Source: an uncultured Maribacter sp. (lineage in GTDB: Bacteria; Bacteroidota; Bacteroidia; Flavobacteriales; Flavobacteriaceae). From it: DNA of 64,000 bases. Shown here piece by piece: positions 9,516 through 19,271 of the stretch. Position numbers and translations under genes: made by a program. Position 1 is the first letter of the stretch, and every line of letters starts with the position of its first letter. The DNA lies in contig NZ_CANMDU010000007.1 in NCBI RefSeq assembly GCF_947496775.1, positions 166,945 through 230,944 on the forward strand. The letters run 5' to 3'. The notes beneath the pieces were generated by a model that worked only from the letters and a program-made list of their open reading frames with translations, did not search any database and was not told the DNA's origin.

Positions 9516-10544
9516 TTAAAAACTAAGTTTATAATACTCTTTATACCAATCAATAAAATTTTTAACACCCTGTTTTATTTCCGTTTTGGGATTATACCCT
9601 GTGGTATCTTTCAATTTAGTTGTATCAGCATAAGTTACCTTAACATCACCTGGCTGGATAGGCATCATTATTCTTTCTGATTTTCTATTTATAGCTATTT
9701 CTAATGTTTCAATAAATTCCATTAGGTTTATTGGTTTTGAGTTCCCAATGTTAAAAATTTCTGCTTTCGGAATTTTTGTTGTTTTAAAATTAAGGCATTT
9801 AATTACTCCATCAACAATGTCGTCTATATAGGTAAAATCTCGCAACATGTCGCCATTATTAAAAACCTTAATAGGTTTACTCTTGCATATAGCATTTGCA
9901 AAAAGCATAGGAGCCATATCTGGTCTACCCCAAGGACCATATACTGTAAAAAAACGAAGACCCGTTGTTCTAAAGTCAAATAAATGACTATATGTATAAG
10001 CCATTAACTCATTCCCTTTTTTTGTTGCTGCATATAAGCTTACAGGATTATCTACTTTGTCTTCTTCTGAAAAAGGAACCTTTTTATTTCCTCCATAAAC
10101 AGAAGAACTTGAAGCATAAACAAAATGATTAATTTTATAATTTCTACAGCACTCTAATACGTTAAAATACCCTAACATATTTGTTTGAATATATGCTGAA
10201 GGGTTTTCGATTGAATACCTAACCCCTGCTTGGGCGGCCAAATGAATAACATAATCGAAGTTTTCCTTCTTAAACAAAATCTCTAAATTATGAGCATTTG
10301 TTATATCAATTTTTCCAAAACGATAGTTACTATTTTTACTACTTAAACTTAAACTACAGTCTTCATTTATATTTTCTTTTTCAATACCTATTTCTTTTAA
10401 TCTAGATAGTTTTAAATTAACATCGTAATAATCGTTTATATTATCAATACCTACTATATTATACGTTTCATCATGTAATAAAGTTTTAACTAGATGAAAG
10501 CCTATAAATCCAGCAGAACCTGTTACTAATATGTTTTTTTTCAT
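9516..10544 (-). CDS. NAD-dependent epimerase, UDP-glucuronate 4-epimerase-like
   Basis: 342 residues, extended short-chain dehydrogenase. It has the Rossmann motif GSAGFIG (9-15), the SSSSVYG segment (145-151) and the catalytic YxxxK (Tyr171, Lys175). The NDYYDVNLK stretch near residue 37 and the RFFTVYGPWGRPDMA segment are characteristic of the UDP-glucuronate/galacturonate epimerase group rather than GalE. The product would be UDP-galacturonate, implying a uronic acid in the polysaccharide. No UDP-glucose dehydrogenase lies in the window, so the substrate would have to be made elsewhere. It overlaps rfbD by 4 bases (ATGA). Confidence 0.85.
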   Translation of the reverse strand: MKKNILVTGSAGFIGFHLVKTLLHDETYNIVGIDNINDYYDVNLKLSRLKEIGIEKENINEDCSLSLSSKNSNYRFGKIDITNAHNLEILFKKENFDYVIHLAAQAGVRYSIENPSAYIQTNMLGYFNVLECCRNYKINHFVYASSSSVYGGNKKVPFSEEDKVDNPVSLYAATKKGNELMAYTYSHLFDFRTTGLRFFTVYGPWGRPDMAPMLFANAICKSKPIKVFNNGDMLRDFTYIDDIVDGVIKCLNFKTTKIPKAEIFNIGNSKPINLMEFIETLEIAINRKSERIMMPIQPGDVKVTYADTTKLKDTTGYNPKTEIKQGVKNFIDWYKEYYKLSF

Positions 10545-11407
10545 TTATAATTTTCTTCTAAAATAATTTTTAAACTATCTCTCCAATACGAAATTTCAAC
10601 ATCTAAATTATTTTTTATTTTTGATTTATCTAAAACACTATACGTAGGGCGTTTTGCAGCTGTAGGATATTCACTTGTCGGAATAGAATTAACTTTTACA
10701 TTAGCTTTTCTACTTTCGAATATTTCCTTTGCTAAATCAAACCAACTTGCAACACCTTCATTGCTATAGTGGTAAACTCCAAAAGCACAACTTTCTTTTT
10801 TAATTATAGAAAGAATTACTTTCCCTAAATCCCCTGCATACGTTGGAGTTCCTACTTGGTCATTTACCACACTAATTTCATCTCTTTCTCTCCCTAATTG
10901 CAACATAGTTTTAACAAAATTATTTCCATATTTAGAATATACCCATGAGGTTCTAATTATAAAATAGTTTGATAATATTGCTCTTATATATTTTTCCCCT
11001 TTTAACTTAGATGCCCCATAAATATTTACAGGATTTGATGTGTCGTTTTCTGTATAAGGTATACTTTTTGTCCCGTCAAAAACAAAATCGGTAGATATAT
11101 GAATTAAAACACAGCTATTTTCTTTACAAGTTTCCGCTAAATATTTTACAGCTTCTGCATTTACTAAATATGCTTTATCTTCTTCTAATTCTGCTTTGTC
11201 TACTGCTGTATAAGCTGCACAATTTATACAATAATCATAATCCTCCTTTAAGAACAAAGATTCTATTTGATCTTTTTTCGTAACATTTAATTCTTTAGAA
11301 TTTCTAAAATGAAAATTATAATTTGGATAACTTTCTACTAAATCTCTAATACACTTTCCTAATTGACCATTAGAACCTGTAACTAATATTTTCGATTTCT
11401 TTTTCAT
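10541..11407 (-). CDS. rfbD: dTDP-4-dehydrorhamnose reductase
   Basis: 288 residues, the usual length. It shows the NAD(P)-binding GSNGQLG (11-17), STDFVFDG (105-112) and catalytic Tyr130/Lys134 in YGASK. The enzyme performs the last step of dTDP-L-rhamnose synthesis, reducing dTDP-4-dehydro-L-rhamnose. It sits in the order rfbB-rfbA-rfbC-rfbD with gaps of 1-24 bases, as a single transcription unit. Its 3' end overlaps the epimerase start. Confidence 0.95.
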   Translation of the reverse strand: MKKKSKILVTGSNGQLGKCIRDLVESYPNYNFHFRNSKELNVTKKDQIESLFLKEDYDYCINCAAYTAVDKAELEEDKAYLVNAEAVKYLAETCKENSCVLIHISTDFVFDGTKSIPYTENDTSNPVNIYGASKLKGEKYIRAILSNYFIIRTSWVYSKYGNNFVKTMLQLGRERDEISVVNDQVGTPTYAGDLGKVILSIIKKESCAFGVYHYSNEGVASWFDLAKEIFESRKANVKVNSIPTSEYPTAAKRPTYSVLDKSKIKNNLDVEISYWRDSLKIILEENYK

Positions 11408-11408
11408 T

Positions 11409-11954
11409 TTATATCTGCGCCTTTTCCCATATTGGCAATTCTAAATCTTTTTCAGACACTTCAATTTCATTAGATGGCAGTTTCCAATCAATACTTAAGT
11501 TTTTATCATTATAAATAATTCCGCCCTCAGACTCCTTGTTATAAAAGTTATCACATTTATAAAAAAATTCTGCAGTTTCACTTAAAACAGAAAATCCATG
11601 CCCAAAACCTCGCGGTATAAATAATTGTTTTTTATTTACATCAGAAAGTTCTATAGAAAAATGCTTTCCAAATGTTTTGGAATCTTTTCTTAAGTCTACG
11701 GCTACATCTAATACCCTTCCTTTTAATACACGAACAAGCTTGGCTTGGGCATATTCCCCTGTTTGGTAATGAATTGCTCTTATAACCCCTTTAGATGAAT
11801 ACGATTGGTTATCTTGAACAAAGTCTACTTCTTTACCTATTAAATTTGTAAATGTTTCTTTATTAAAACTTTCAAAAAAGTATCCTCTATCATCTTCAAA
11901 TACTCTAGGTGTTAAAACATAACAACCTTCTAGAGTAGTTTTTTCTATTATCAT
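11409..11954 (-). CDS. rfbC: dTDP-4-dehydrorhamnose 3,5-epimerase
   Basis: 181 residues, a cupin-fold epimerase of normal length. It carries the catalytic His in RAIHYQ (His62), Lys72, the FIPRGFGHGF segment (112-121) and Tyr132. It converts dTDP-4-dehydro-6-deoxy-D-glucose to the L-lyxo epimer in dTDP-L-rhamnose synthesis. One base separates it from rfbD and two from rfbA. Confidence 0.95.
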   Translation of the reverse strand: MIIEKTTLEGCYVLTPRVFEDDRGYFFESFNKETFTNLIGKEVDFVQDNQSYSSKGVIRAIHYQTGEYAQAKLVRVLKGRVLDVAVDLRKDSKTFGKHFSIELSDVNKKQLFIPRGFGHGFSVLSETAEFFYKCDNFYNKESEGGIIYNDKNLSIDWKLPSNEIEVSEKDLELPIWEKAQI

Positions 11955-11956
11955 TC

Positions 11957-12823
11957 TTACTTTTTATTTAATATTCCTAACAGGTTTTTACCATACCCGC
12001 TTTTCATAAGTGGTTCCGCTAAAGCAATTAATTGCTCTTTACTTATTAAACCCATTTCATAAGCTGCACCTTCTATTGTTCCTATTTTTAAGCCCTGACG
12101 TTCTTCAATAACTTCTACAAATTGAGAAGCCTGCATTAGAGATTGGAATGTTCCTGTATCTAACCAAGCTGTACCTCTATCCAAAATACTAACATTTAGT
12201 TTATCTCTTTTTAAATATTCTCGGTTTATATCTGTAATCTCTAATTCTCCTCTAGAGCTAGGCTCAATATTTTTAGCAATTTGTACCACATCATTATCAT
12301 AAAAATAAATACCAGGTACTGCATAATTAGATTTAGGTTCTAATGGTTTTTCTTCAATACTAATTGCTTTTCCACTTTCGTTAAATTCAACTACACCATA
12401 ACGTTCGGGGTCATGTACTCTATAGGCATATATAATCCCTCCATCAGGGTTATTATTTGATTGTAGTAATTTTGCCAAACCAGAACCATAAAAAATATTG
12501 TCGCCCAATATAAGTGCAACCTTATCTTTCCCTATAAATTCTTCACCTATTATAAATGCTTCGGCAAGACCATTTGGTGATTCTTGTACAGCATACTCAA
12601 AAGAACAACCATATTTACTCCCATCTCCCAATAAATCCTTGAATAGAGCTAAATCTTTAGGAGTAGAAATAATAAGAATTTCTCTTATTCCTGTATAAAT
12701 TAATGTGGATAAAGGGTAATATATCATGGGTTTGTCATAAATAGGCATTAACTGTTTGCTTACTGACAATGTTAGAGGATGTAAACGAGTACCTGAACCT
12801 CCTGCTAATATAATTCCTTTCAT
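11957..12823 (-). CDS. rfbA: Glucose-1-phosphate thymidylyltransferase
   Basis: 288 residues. The nucleotidyltransferase signature GGSGTRLHP (8-16), KPMIYYPLS, the LGDNIFYG segment (near 110) and EKP are all present and the length is normal. It makes dTDP-glucose from glucose-1-phosphate and dTTP, the first step to dTDP-L-rhamnose. It lies between rfbB (24 bases upstream) and rfbC. Confidence 0.96.
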   Translation of the reverse strand: MKGIILAGGSGTRLHPLTLSVSKQLMPIYDKPMIYYPLSTLIYTGIREILIISTPKDLALFKDLLGDGSKYGCSFEYAVQESPNGLAEAFIIGEEFIGKDKVALILGDNIFYGSGLAKLLQSNNNPDGGIIYAYRVHDPERYGVVEFNESGKAISIEEKPLEPKSNYAVPGIYFYDNDVVQIAKNIEPSSRGELEITDINREYLKRDKLNVSILDRGTAWLDTGTFQSLMQASQFVEVIEERQGLKIGTIEGAAYEMGLISKEQLIALAEPLMKSGYGKNLLGILNKK

Positions 12824-12847
12824 TTTTGGATATGTTTATTCTCTTTC

Positions 12848-13906
12848 TTATTTATACATTTTAGAGTAATACTCTTTATACTCTCCAGAAGTAACATTAT
12901 CTAACCATTTTTGATTTTCCAAAAACCAATCAATAGTTTTATCCAAACCTTCCTCAAAATTGACAGAAGGTTTCCAACCTAATTCTTTATTAATTTTATT
13001 TGCGTCTATAGCATAGCGTAAATCATGTCCAGGTCTATCTTTCACATAGGTAATTAATTGTTCGCTTTCCCCTTGTTTTCTATTAAGCTTTTGGTCCATT
13101 AACTTACAAAGTAATTTAACCAAATCTATATTCTTCCATTCATTAAACCCTCCAATATTATAGGTTTCCTGATTTTTTCCTTTGTGAAAAACCAAATCGA
13201 TAGCTACAGCATGGTCTTCAACAAATAACCAATCTCTCGTATAATTTCCATCACCATACACTGGTAGAGATTGTTTATTAATAATATTATTAATAAATAA
13301 AGGAATTAACTTTTCCGGAAAATGATTCGGACCATAATTATTAGAACAATTAGTAATTACATATGGCAGACCATAAGTTTCACCATAGGATCTTACAAAG
13401 TGATCAGAACTTGCTTTGGAAGCTGAGTAAGGAGAATTAGGGTCATAAGAAGTATCCTCCGTAAACAAACCCGTTTCACCTAAAGAACCATATACCTCAT
13501 CAGTACTTACATGGTAAAATCTTTTATTATTAAAATTCTCATTCCATACCTCCTTAGCTGCATTTAATAAATTCATAGTTCCTATAACATTGGTTTTAAC
13601 AAAAGCTAAAGGGTCTGTTATGGATCTATCTACATGAGATTCAGCAGCTAAATGGATAACACCATCAAAATTATAGGTCTTAAAAATGGAGCTAATAAAG
13701 GCCTCATCTGTAATATCACCTTTAATAAAAGTATAATTTGCTAATGTCTCAATATCTTTTAAATTCTCTAAATTACCAGCATAAGTTAACGCATCTAGAT
13801 TAAAAATATGATAATTAGAATAGGAAGTTAATAACCTTCTTACAACATGTGAGCCAATAAAACCAGCACCTCCTGTTATTAATATTTTTCGGTTTATCTT
13901 ATTCAT
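12848..13906 (-). CDS. rfbB: dTDP-glucose 4,6-dehydratase
   Basis: 352 residues with the Rossmann motif GGAGFIG (12-18), STDEVYG (134-140, containing the catalytic Asp-Glu pair) and YSASK (Tyr160, Lys164). It converts dTDP-glucose to dTDP-4-dehydro-6-deoxyglucose. It directly follows the Wzz-like gene, whose stop adjoins this gene's start, so both are co-transcribed. Together the four rfb genes form a complete dTDP-L-rhamnose module. Confidence 0.96.
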   Translation of the reverse strand: MNKINRKILITGGAGFIGSHVVRRLLTSYSNYHIFNLDALTYAGNLENLKDIETLANYTFIKGDITDEAFISSIFKTYNFDGVIHLAAESHVDRSITDPLAFVKTNVIGTMNLLNAAKEVWNENFNNKRFYHVSTDEVYGSLGETGLFTEDTSYDPNSPYSASKASSDHFVRSYGETYGLPYVITNCSNNYGPNHFPEKLIPLFINNIINKQSLPVYGDGNYTRDWLFVEDHAVAIDLVFHKGKNQETYNIGGFNEWKNIDLVKLLCKLMDQKLNRKQGESEQLITYVKDRPGHDLRYAIDANKINKELGWKPSVNFEEGLDKTIDWFLENQKWLDNVTSGEYKEYYSKMYK

Positions 13907-14917
13907 TTATAATAACTCTTTTGTTTTTTTATTCAAAAATTTTATTAATGAAAAGCCAAAGAATAAACTTATTAATATCATTGGAATTACGGTAAGTTTT
14001 TCTTTAAAAAATTCTTTCTTAACAAGTTGAGGTCCTCCAAAACTTAAAACTTTAATTGTTTCTCTGTACTCCCTTTTTAATAATTTATTCGATGCTGTGC
14101 CTTCAATTAAATTGTTTTTTAAATTTAATAATTGCGGAATATTAAGACCTTCTTCGCCTCCTAAAAGTACCATCCCTTCCCCTTTTTCATTATCATCAGA
14201 TTTATTTCCAAGTGCATTTGAGTAATTTGTAATTAAGACATCTATTTGTTGAATGAGTGCTTCATTTTCTTTTATTCGAGATTGCGAGTTTTGTAAATAA
14301 ATCTCTTTTAATTCCCTAAAATAATCATTATCATTTATGAATGTCATTATTTTTTTTGCAGCATCTTGTCCCAATTTTTGGTCTTTGTAATAAAATGAAA
14401 TTTTATGGTTAACATAACTACTTGCCAAAACTTCATTCTTTATAACCTCTTTAATAGAATTATCATCTTTAAGAGAGCCCAAATACTCCAAATACTTTAA
14501 AGACTTCTCCAAATCTGTTTTAACATTAGCTTCCTGAACAGGTAGTATTTCAATTTTAAAACCTTTTATTTCATTTATATTTATCCCCAAACTATGATAA
14601 AAAATGGAGTCTTTCCCTTTAACCTTCGATTGCAATTCAGATACTATTCCATACAAATAATCTTTACTCTCAAAATTAGGTTTAACAATAACTTCTGTCT
14701 TTTTTGTAACCTCGGATATCTGGCTTAATCCATAGCCAATTCCAACTCCAATTAAAGCCAAAGCAATAAGTATAAGAATATTCTTTTTGAAATATAAAAA
14801 AACCCTAAGAAGGATTAAGAATATCTTATTCAGCCCAATCTTTACTAATTCAAACAACTGCCCTAAGTCTATTTCATCTGAGGAAGTATTTGCGTCCTTT
14901 GGTAAATTATCTGCCAT
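13907..14917 (-). CDS. Wzz-like polysaccharide chain-length determinant
   Basis: 336 residues. Its topology is typical of polysaccharide co-polymerases: an acidic cytoplasmic N-terminus, a membrane span at about 46-64, a long periplasmic region with helical segments, and a second span at about 308-326 followed by a short basic tail. No Walker motif or kinase domain is fused. Wzz proteins set the number of repeat units made by Wzy. It is the first gene of the polysaccharide locus proper and starts 4 bases after the stop of the DUF6909-like gene. Confidence 0.82.
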   Translation of the reverse strand: MADNLPKDANTSSDEIDLGQLFELVKIGLNKIFLILLRVFLYFKKNILILIALALIGVGIGYGLSQISEVTKKTEVIVKPNFESKDYLYGIVSELQSKVKGKDSIFYHSLGININEIKGFKIEILPVQEANVKTDLEKSLKYLEYLGSLKDDNSIKEVIKNEVLASSYVNHKISFYYKDQKLGQDAAKKIMTFINDNDYFRELKEIYLQNSQSRIKENEALIQQIDVLITNYSNALGNKSDDNEKGEGMVLLGGEEGLNIPQLLNLKNNLIEGTASNKLLKREYRETIKVLSFGGPQLVKKEFFKEKLTVIPMILISLFFGFSLIKFLNKKTKELL

Positions 14918-14921
14918 TTTT

Positions 14922-16610
14922 TTAGTTGTTAAATATCTGTTTTAGAATTTTATCTGTAATTAAATATGTAGGTTTTACGCCAGTGGTTCCAAGTCCTCCG
15001 GAAGCCAAAGTACTTCCTGTTTCTAATGGGTTGTCTGATGCGTAATATGCATATCTTACTTTTACATTTTCTTTTATACTCTTACGTATTTTGGAAGCTG
15101 ACTGTATTGCTTTTTGGTAATGCACTCCTTCCATCTCAAGCCCTATTACATTCCATGTAGATTCATAGAAAAATTTAAGAATATCTTTATTTTGAAGAGA
15201 AGTTCCTAAAACTGAAACCATAGCGCCTTCAAAAACTTCTAAACCATGGCCCTTAAAATCCTCTGCACACAACTCATTTTTAAAAGGGTAATTATCTGCG
15301 GTACCTTCAAAAATATGAGAGCTTGGAATCATTAAATCTCCTTTACCGCCTTCTAAAATTCCTGCTTTTCCCATAACAGAAATAGAATCTATATTCAGAA
15401 ACTGAAGCTCTTTATTTTCTTTTTTATAGGGTTTCAATAACTCATCAATAGTTTCATATGCTTGCTCACCAAATGCATAATCCATCACAAAAATTACTGG
15501 AATATCTTCTGTTTTTGTTTCGTTGGATAAGTCATAACAGCAAGATTCCTTTCCCAATTTAGCCATATCAAAAATCTGCACGTCTATATTTGTACCAGAT
15601 TTATCATCTATACTAATCATTCCGTTTTTAGATGCTATTGACTTTACCTTAGTTCTTAATTTTTCATTCTCCGGAGAGCTTAGTGCTTCATAAATATCTA
15701 AAGAATCTGTAGTATTAGTAAATTCCTTTTTTAGTGCCTTTTTCGCAAAAAGGGAATTCATTACACTGTGCATATTTGCACTTATAATATGAATGGGTCT
15801 ATTTAAAAGATTATTCTTATTAAGAGTTTCTTTAATTGTATTAGCCCATCTTTCTCCGTGTATATGATGTCCTAGACGCTCTCTTAATATAGCACTAAAG
15901 GTAATTGCTCTTTTATCTCCAGAAATTTCCTCTTCTATTGCCAATTTACCTAACCAATAAATTATCCTTAAAAATCTATCTGAATCAGTAGCTGTAGCAA
16001 AGCTTTCATAAACTTCTATAATTTCTTCAAAAGACCTGCCTAATATATTTGCTGTATGAATTAAAGCTACCTCACGTTCTGCTTGTGTAAGTTTCTTTTT
16101 ATTTACCGCAGTTTCCAATTTAGTCCAATCTCTTATAGTCTTATCTGTATCTTCTATTAAAACACGTTTACAAATCTTCTCGGATTCGATAAATAAAAAT
16201 GTTAAATGGGTAAGTATATCATAAATATCAGATCTTCCTCGTGTAATCTCTATATTCATTTGCTCATCGTCTATGCGATAGCAATTTCTTCTTCTTTTTG
16301 GAGGTACTATTGCTTTAAAATGCGATTTACGATATCCCTCATCTGAAGTAAGGTTAATAAACCGACACTGTTCAATACCTTCTGGTAAACGCTCTATAAC
16401 ATATATTAACCCACTTAGTTCTGCCTTTTCATCAGCAATAGAACCATAAATTTCTGGCCTTAACAAAAGTAAAGCTTGCTTTAAAGTTTCTCCTGAAACC
16501 CCTGTTGGTTTATAAAAGCCACGATTAAATAGATGGCGCATTGTTATATATAAGCGCTCTATTGCATTGGTAGATTCTTGCGCTCTAGTTGTAGTAATTG
16601 CTTTTGCCAT
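14922..16610 (-). CDS. DUF6909-like protein with a phosphorylase-like C-terminus
   Basis: 562 residues, soluble, with no signal peptide or membrane span. I believe it belongs to the flavobacterial family annotated DUF6909, from memory and not a search. The N-terminal half is helical and unassigned. The C-terminal part (about 340-562) has features of nucleoside phosphorylase-like folds: a VIFVMDYAFGEQAYE strand/loop and GLEMEGVHY around 490-498, resembling the EMEG nucleoside-binding motif of MTA/SAH nucleosidases. It ends with an LASGGLGTTG loop. Catalysis on a nucleoside is inference only. It lies between GH3 and Wzz on the same strand. Confidence 0.6.
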   Translation of the reverse strand: MAKAITTTRAQESTNAIERLYITMRHLFNRGFYKPTGVSGETLKQALLLLRPEIYGSIADEKAELSGLIYVIERLPEGIEQCRFINLTSDEGYRKSHFKAIVPPKRRRNCYRIDDEQMNIEITRGRSDIYDILTHLTFLFIESEKICKRVLIEDTDKTIRDWTKLETAVNKKKLTQAEREVALIHTANILGRSFEEIIEVYESFATATDSDRFLRIIYWLGKLAIEEEISGDKRAITFSAILRERLGHHIHGERWANTIKETLNKNNLLNRPIHIISANMHSVMNSLFAKKALKKEFTNTTDSLDIYEALSSPENEKLRTKVKSIASKNGMISIDDKSGTNIDVQIFDMAKLGKESCCYDLSNETKTEDIPVIFVMDYAFGEQAYETIDELLKPYKKENKELQFLNIDSISVMGKAGILEGGKGDLMIPSSHIFEGTADNYPFKNELCAEDFKGHGLEVFEGAMVSVLGTSLQNKDILKFFYESTWNVIGLEMEGVHYQKAIQSASKIRKSIKENVKVRYAYYASDNPLETGSTLASGGLGTTGVKPTYLITDKILKQIFNN

Positions 16611-16649
16611 AAACGAGTTTCATGTAAAATTACAATTATTATTTAAGTA

Positions 16650-18149
16650 TTATATGCTTCCTAACTTTATTAAAGCCTCTGCTAACTTACGATCATTAGA
16701 TAATCGTTGTACTTTATTCTGCCCTCCTAATTTACCAATGGATTTCATATATGCCTTAAAACCACCATTACTTATTTGAGTAACTTTTAAAGTTTGTAAA
16801 ACATTACCAACTATAAGATCATAATAATAACTATTTTGATTTTGTAAAGATTGATCCAAAATTGCAATAAACTTTTCCATATTATTCGGCAAAGTTTCAA
16901 ATTCTATGAACCACTCATGATAAGGCAACTCATTTTCTTGTGGTGTAATTTGCGGGGCAACAGTAAATTCGTTTACACTTGCATTTGTAGCTTTAATTGC
17001 CTCTTGCATGGCTTGCTCCACTTCCTTAGCTATAACATGTTCTCCAAAAGCGGAAATAAAATGTTTAATACGTCCAGATACTATTACTTTGAATGGTTTT
17101 ACAGAAATAAACTGAACGGTATCTCCTAGGTTATACCCCCATAATCCAGCATTTGTAGAGATAATCATTACGTAATTTACATGTAATTGAACATCTTTAA
17201 TGGTTAGTCTTCGCGCATTTTTATCAAAAAATTCATCTGCCTTTATAAACTCGTAAAAGATTCCCGAATTCAATAAAAGCAACATCCCTTTATCCTTTTG
17301 CGAATTTTGGTAAGCAAAAAATCCTTCACTTGCAGGGAATAATTCTATACTATCTACTTTTCTACCAATTAAGTTTTCAAATTTTGCCCTATAAGGTTCG
17401 TAGTTTACCCCGCCATATATGAATAAGTTAAAGTTTTTGAATAACTCACCAACTTTTATATTGGTTCTTTCATTGAGTTTCTCAAAATACATTTGTACCC
17501 AAGAAGGTATTCCGGCAATAACTGTCATATTCTCTTGGATAGTTTCTTCTACAATAGCATTTACCTTTGTTTCCCAATCTTCAATACAATTCGTCTCCCA
17601 ACTGGGCAATCTATTTTTTTGTAAATAATTTGGAACATAATGCGCTGAAATTCCTGAAAGCCTTCCCAGTTTAACTCCGTTTTTCAACTCTAACTCTGGA
17701 CTTCCTTGTAAAAAAATCATTTTCCCATCTACAAAAGAAGTGTTTCCAGTTTCGTGTATATACGTTAAAATAGCATTTCTAGAAGCATTTACCTGCTCTT
17801 TTATAGATTCTTTAGTTATTGGTATATACTTAGAACCAGAAGTTGTCCCTGAAGTTTTAGCAAAATAAATAGGTTTTCCCGGCCATAGTATATTTTGCTT
17901 ACCAGCAACCATCTTTTCTACATAAGGTTTTAGTTCTTCATAATCTCTAACAGGAACCGCATTTGCATAATCTTCATAAGATTTAATATTTGCAAAATCA
18001 TGGTCTTTTCCGAAAACGGTATTCTTAGCTTCATTAATTAAATTTAAAAAAACCTTTTCTTGCGCAGTTTCTGGATTATTTACCCACTTATTAGTTTTAG
18101 CAACTATCCTTTGCGCAAATATTTTTGCTAAAAACGATTTTAATGACAT
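16650..18149 (-). CDS. GH3-family (auxin-responsive-promoter-like) acyl-adenylate protein
   Basis: 499 residues, full length for bacterial GH3 proteins. The ATP-binding TSGTTSGSKYIPIT begins at residue 99. An ELFPASEGFFAYQ segment corresponds to the family's second adenylation motif, and NAGLWGYNLGDTVQF to the third. Plant GH3 enzymes adenylate carboxylic acids and join them to amino acids. The bacterial substrate is unknown. Gene order GH3-M23-tatA recurs in Flavobacteriaceae, in my recollection. The gap to the M23 gene is 6 bases, so they are co-transcribed. Confidence 0.85.
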   Translation of the reverse strand: MSLKSFLAKIFAQRIVAKTNKWVNNPETAQEKVFLNLINEAKNTVFGKDHDFANIKSYEDYANAVPVRDYEELKPYVEKMVAGKQNILWPGKPIYFAKTSGTTSGSKYIPITKESIKEQVNASRNAILTYIHETGNTSFVDGKMIFLQGSPELELKNGVKLGRLSGISAHYVPNYLQKNRLPSWETNCIEDWETKVNAIVEETIQENMTVIAGIPSWVQMYFEKLNERTNIKVGELFKNFNLFIYGGVNYEPYRAKFENLIGRKVDSIELFPASEGFFAYQNSQKDKGMLLLLNSGIFYEFIKADEFFDKNARRLTIKDVQLHVNYVMIISTNAGLWGYNLGDTVQFISVKPFKVIVSGRIKHFISAFGEHVIAKEVEQAMQEAIKATNASVNEFTVAPQITPQENELPYHEWFIEFETLPNNMEKFIAILDQSLQNQNSYYYDLIVGNVLQTLKVTQISNGGFKAYMKSIGKLGGQNKVQRLSNDRKLAEALIKLGSI

Positions 18150-18155
18150 TCGGTT

Positions 18156-19025
18156 TTATTTAAAATCTATAAAATCCATTGGGTTAACTGGAGTTCCATT
18201 ATTCCATAACTCAAAATGTAAATGTGGACCGGTGGTTAATTCCCCGGTACTACCAACAGAAGCTATTATTTCTCCTGCTCTTACTACTTCTCCTTGTCTT
18301 TTATTTAAAGACCCATTATGCTTATAAACACTAAGTAGTCCATCCTTATGCTCCATAATAATAACATAACCTGTATCTGCAGTCCATTCAGAAAAAATTA
18401 CTACTCCATTAGCAACAGCCTTAACCGGTGTATCTTTGGGAGCAACAACATCTACTCCAAAATGTTTGCTTTGACCGTCATGTTTTTGAGACAATACTCC
18501 AGATATTGGCGGGAAAAGAATATAATCAGTTTTGTCTGTTCCTTGCTCAAATAAATTGTATTTATCTTCTAAAGCAACCTCTGCTCTTAAAACTGAATCT
18601 TCTTTTATTGGTGTTAAATCTACAGAAGATGGATCTAACTTAAATTGCTCAAAAAGAGAATCTCTGTTTACTTGGTTATTAGCAATATCTCCTTTTAATA
18701 CCATGCGAATATTCTCTAAATACTTATTGGTATAATTTAAAGTTCTAACCAAAGAATCTGTCTTATAGGTAAGTTCCGTTGCTTGTCTTTTTAATTTTGT
18801 TGAAGAATAACCAGGAATATATTCTCTTAAAGGAGTAAAAGCAATTAATAACGTAGTAAGACCAATTAAGCCAATAATACATAATGTTCCTGAAACAAAA
18901 ACATTAAGTCTACTTAATTTAAAAGAAATCTTTTCTTCAAAAGTACTTTCATTCAGTATTACTAAACGGTACTTGTGAAGTAACTTTCTTTTTATTTCTT
19001 TTCTTTTTTTCGTCTTTTTTGCCAT
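18156..19025 (-). CDS. M23-family metallopeptidase, membrane anchored
   Basis: 289 residues. A very basic N-terminus (KKTKKRKEIKRK) precedes one membrane span at about 40-62, then a helical linker, then a LytM/M23 domain. Zinc ligands are visible as HFGVD (His188, Asp192) and HLHFEL (268-273). It should cut peptide cross-links of peptidoglycan from the periplasmic side of the inner membrane, or serve as an activator of other hydrolases if inactive. I chose the ATG at 19025 over the in-frame TTG at 19034 because the TTG lies inside the likely promoter box (TATATTTG, 19039-19032). Confidence 0.9.
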   Translation of the reverse strand: MAKKTKKRKEIKRKLLHKYRLVILNESTFEEKISFKLSRLNVFVSGTLCIIGLIGLTTLLIAFTPLREYIPGYSSTKLKRQATELTYKTDSLVRTLNYTNKYLENIRMVLKGDIANNQVNRDSLFEQFKLDPSSVDLTPIKEDSVLRAEVALEDKYNLFEQGTDKTDYILFPPISGVLSQKHDGQSKHFGVDVVAPKDTPVKAVANGVVIFSEWTADTGYVIIMEHKDGLLSVYKHNGSLNKRQGEVVRAGEIIASVGSTGELTTGPHLHFELWNNGTPVNPMDFIDFK

Positions 19026-19031
19026 TCCATA

Positions 19032-19039
19032 CAAATATA
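19032..19039 (-). promoter_or_regulatory. Bacteroidota -7 box before the M23 gene
   Basis: Reads TATATTTG on the minus strand, a full match to the Bacteroidota TANNTTTG box. It ends 6 bases before the chosen ATG, so the transcript would be nearly or completely leaderless. No clear TTTG -33 element is seen. Confidence 0.45.
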
Positions 19040-19242
19040 ATGCTACAATTAAACTTTAGCTAGTTCTCCGATAATTTATCTATTATAATACATACGTTAT
19101 ACGTTTTAAAATTAGTTTATTTACGATATTTCATTAAAACAAATAGCCTTTTAGGCAATACTTTTTATTTTAATTAGTTCATAAACTTAAAAATATTATA
19201 TACTCTTAGCTCCAAATTAACAGGAGTATATAATCTTTTTAG

Positions 19243-19250
19243 TACATTTG
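19243..19250 (+). promoter_or_regulatory. Bacteroidota -7 box before tatA
   Basis: TACATTTG matches TANNTTTG and lies 21 bases before the ATG of tatA. The -33 element is not obvious. It supports translation from 19272 rather than from the in-frame ATG at 19248, which falls inside the box. Confidence 0.45.
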
Positions 19251-19271
19251 TTTTCCACAAAATCATACAAC

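Noticed and set aside
12704..12712. DnaA-box-like TGTGGATAA
   Set aside because: It is a single copy inside rfbA without a cluster or AT-rich unwinding element. The parS-like sites suggest an origin nearby, but no oriC is visible here.
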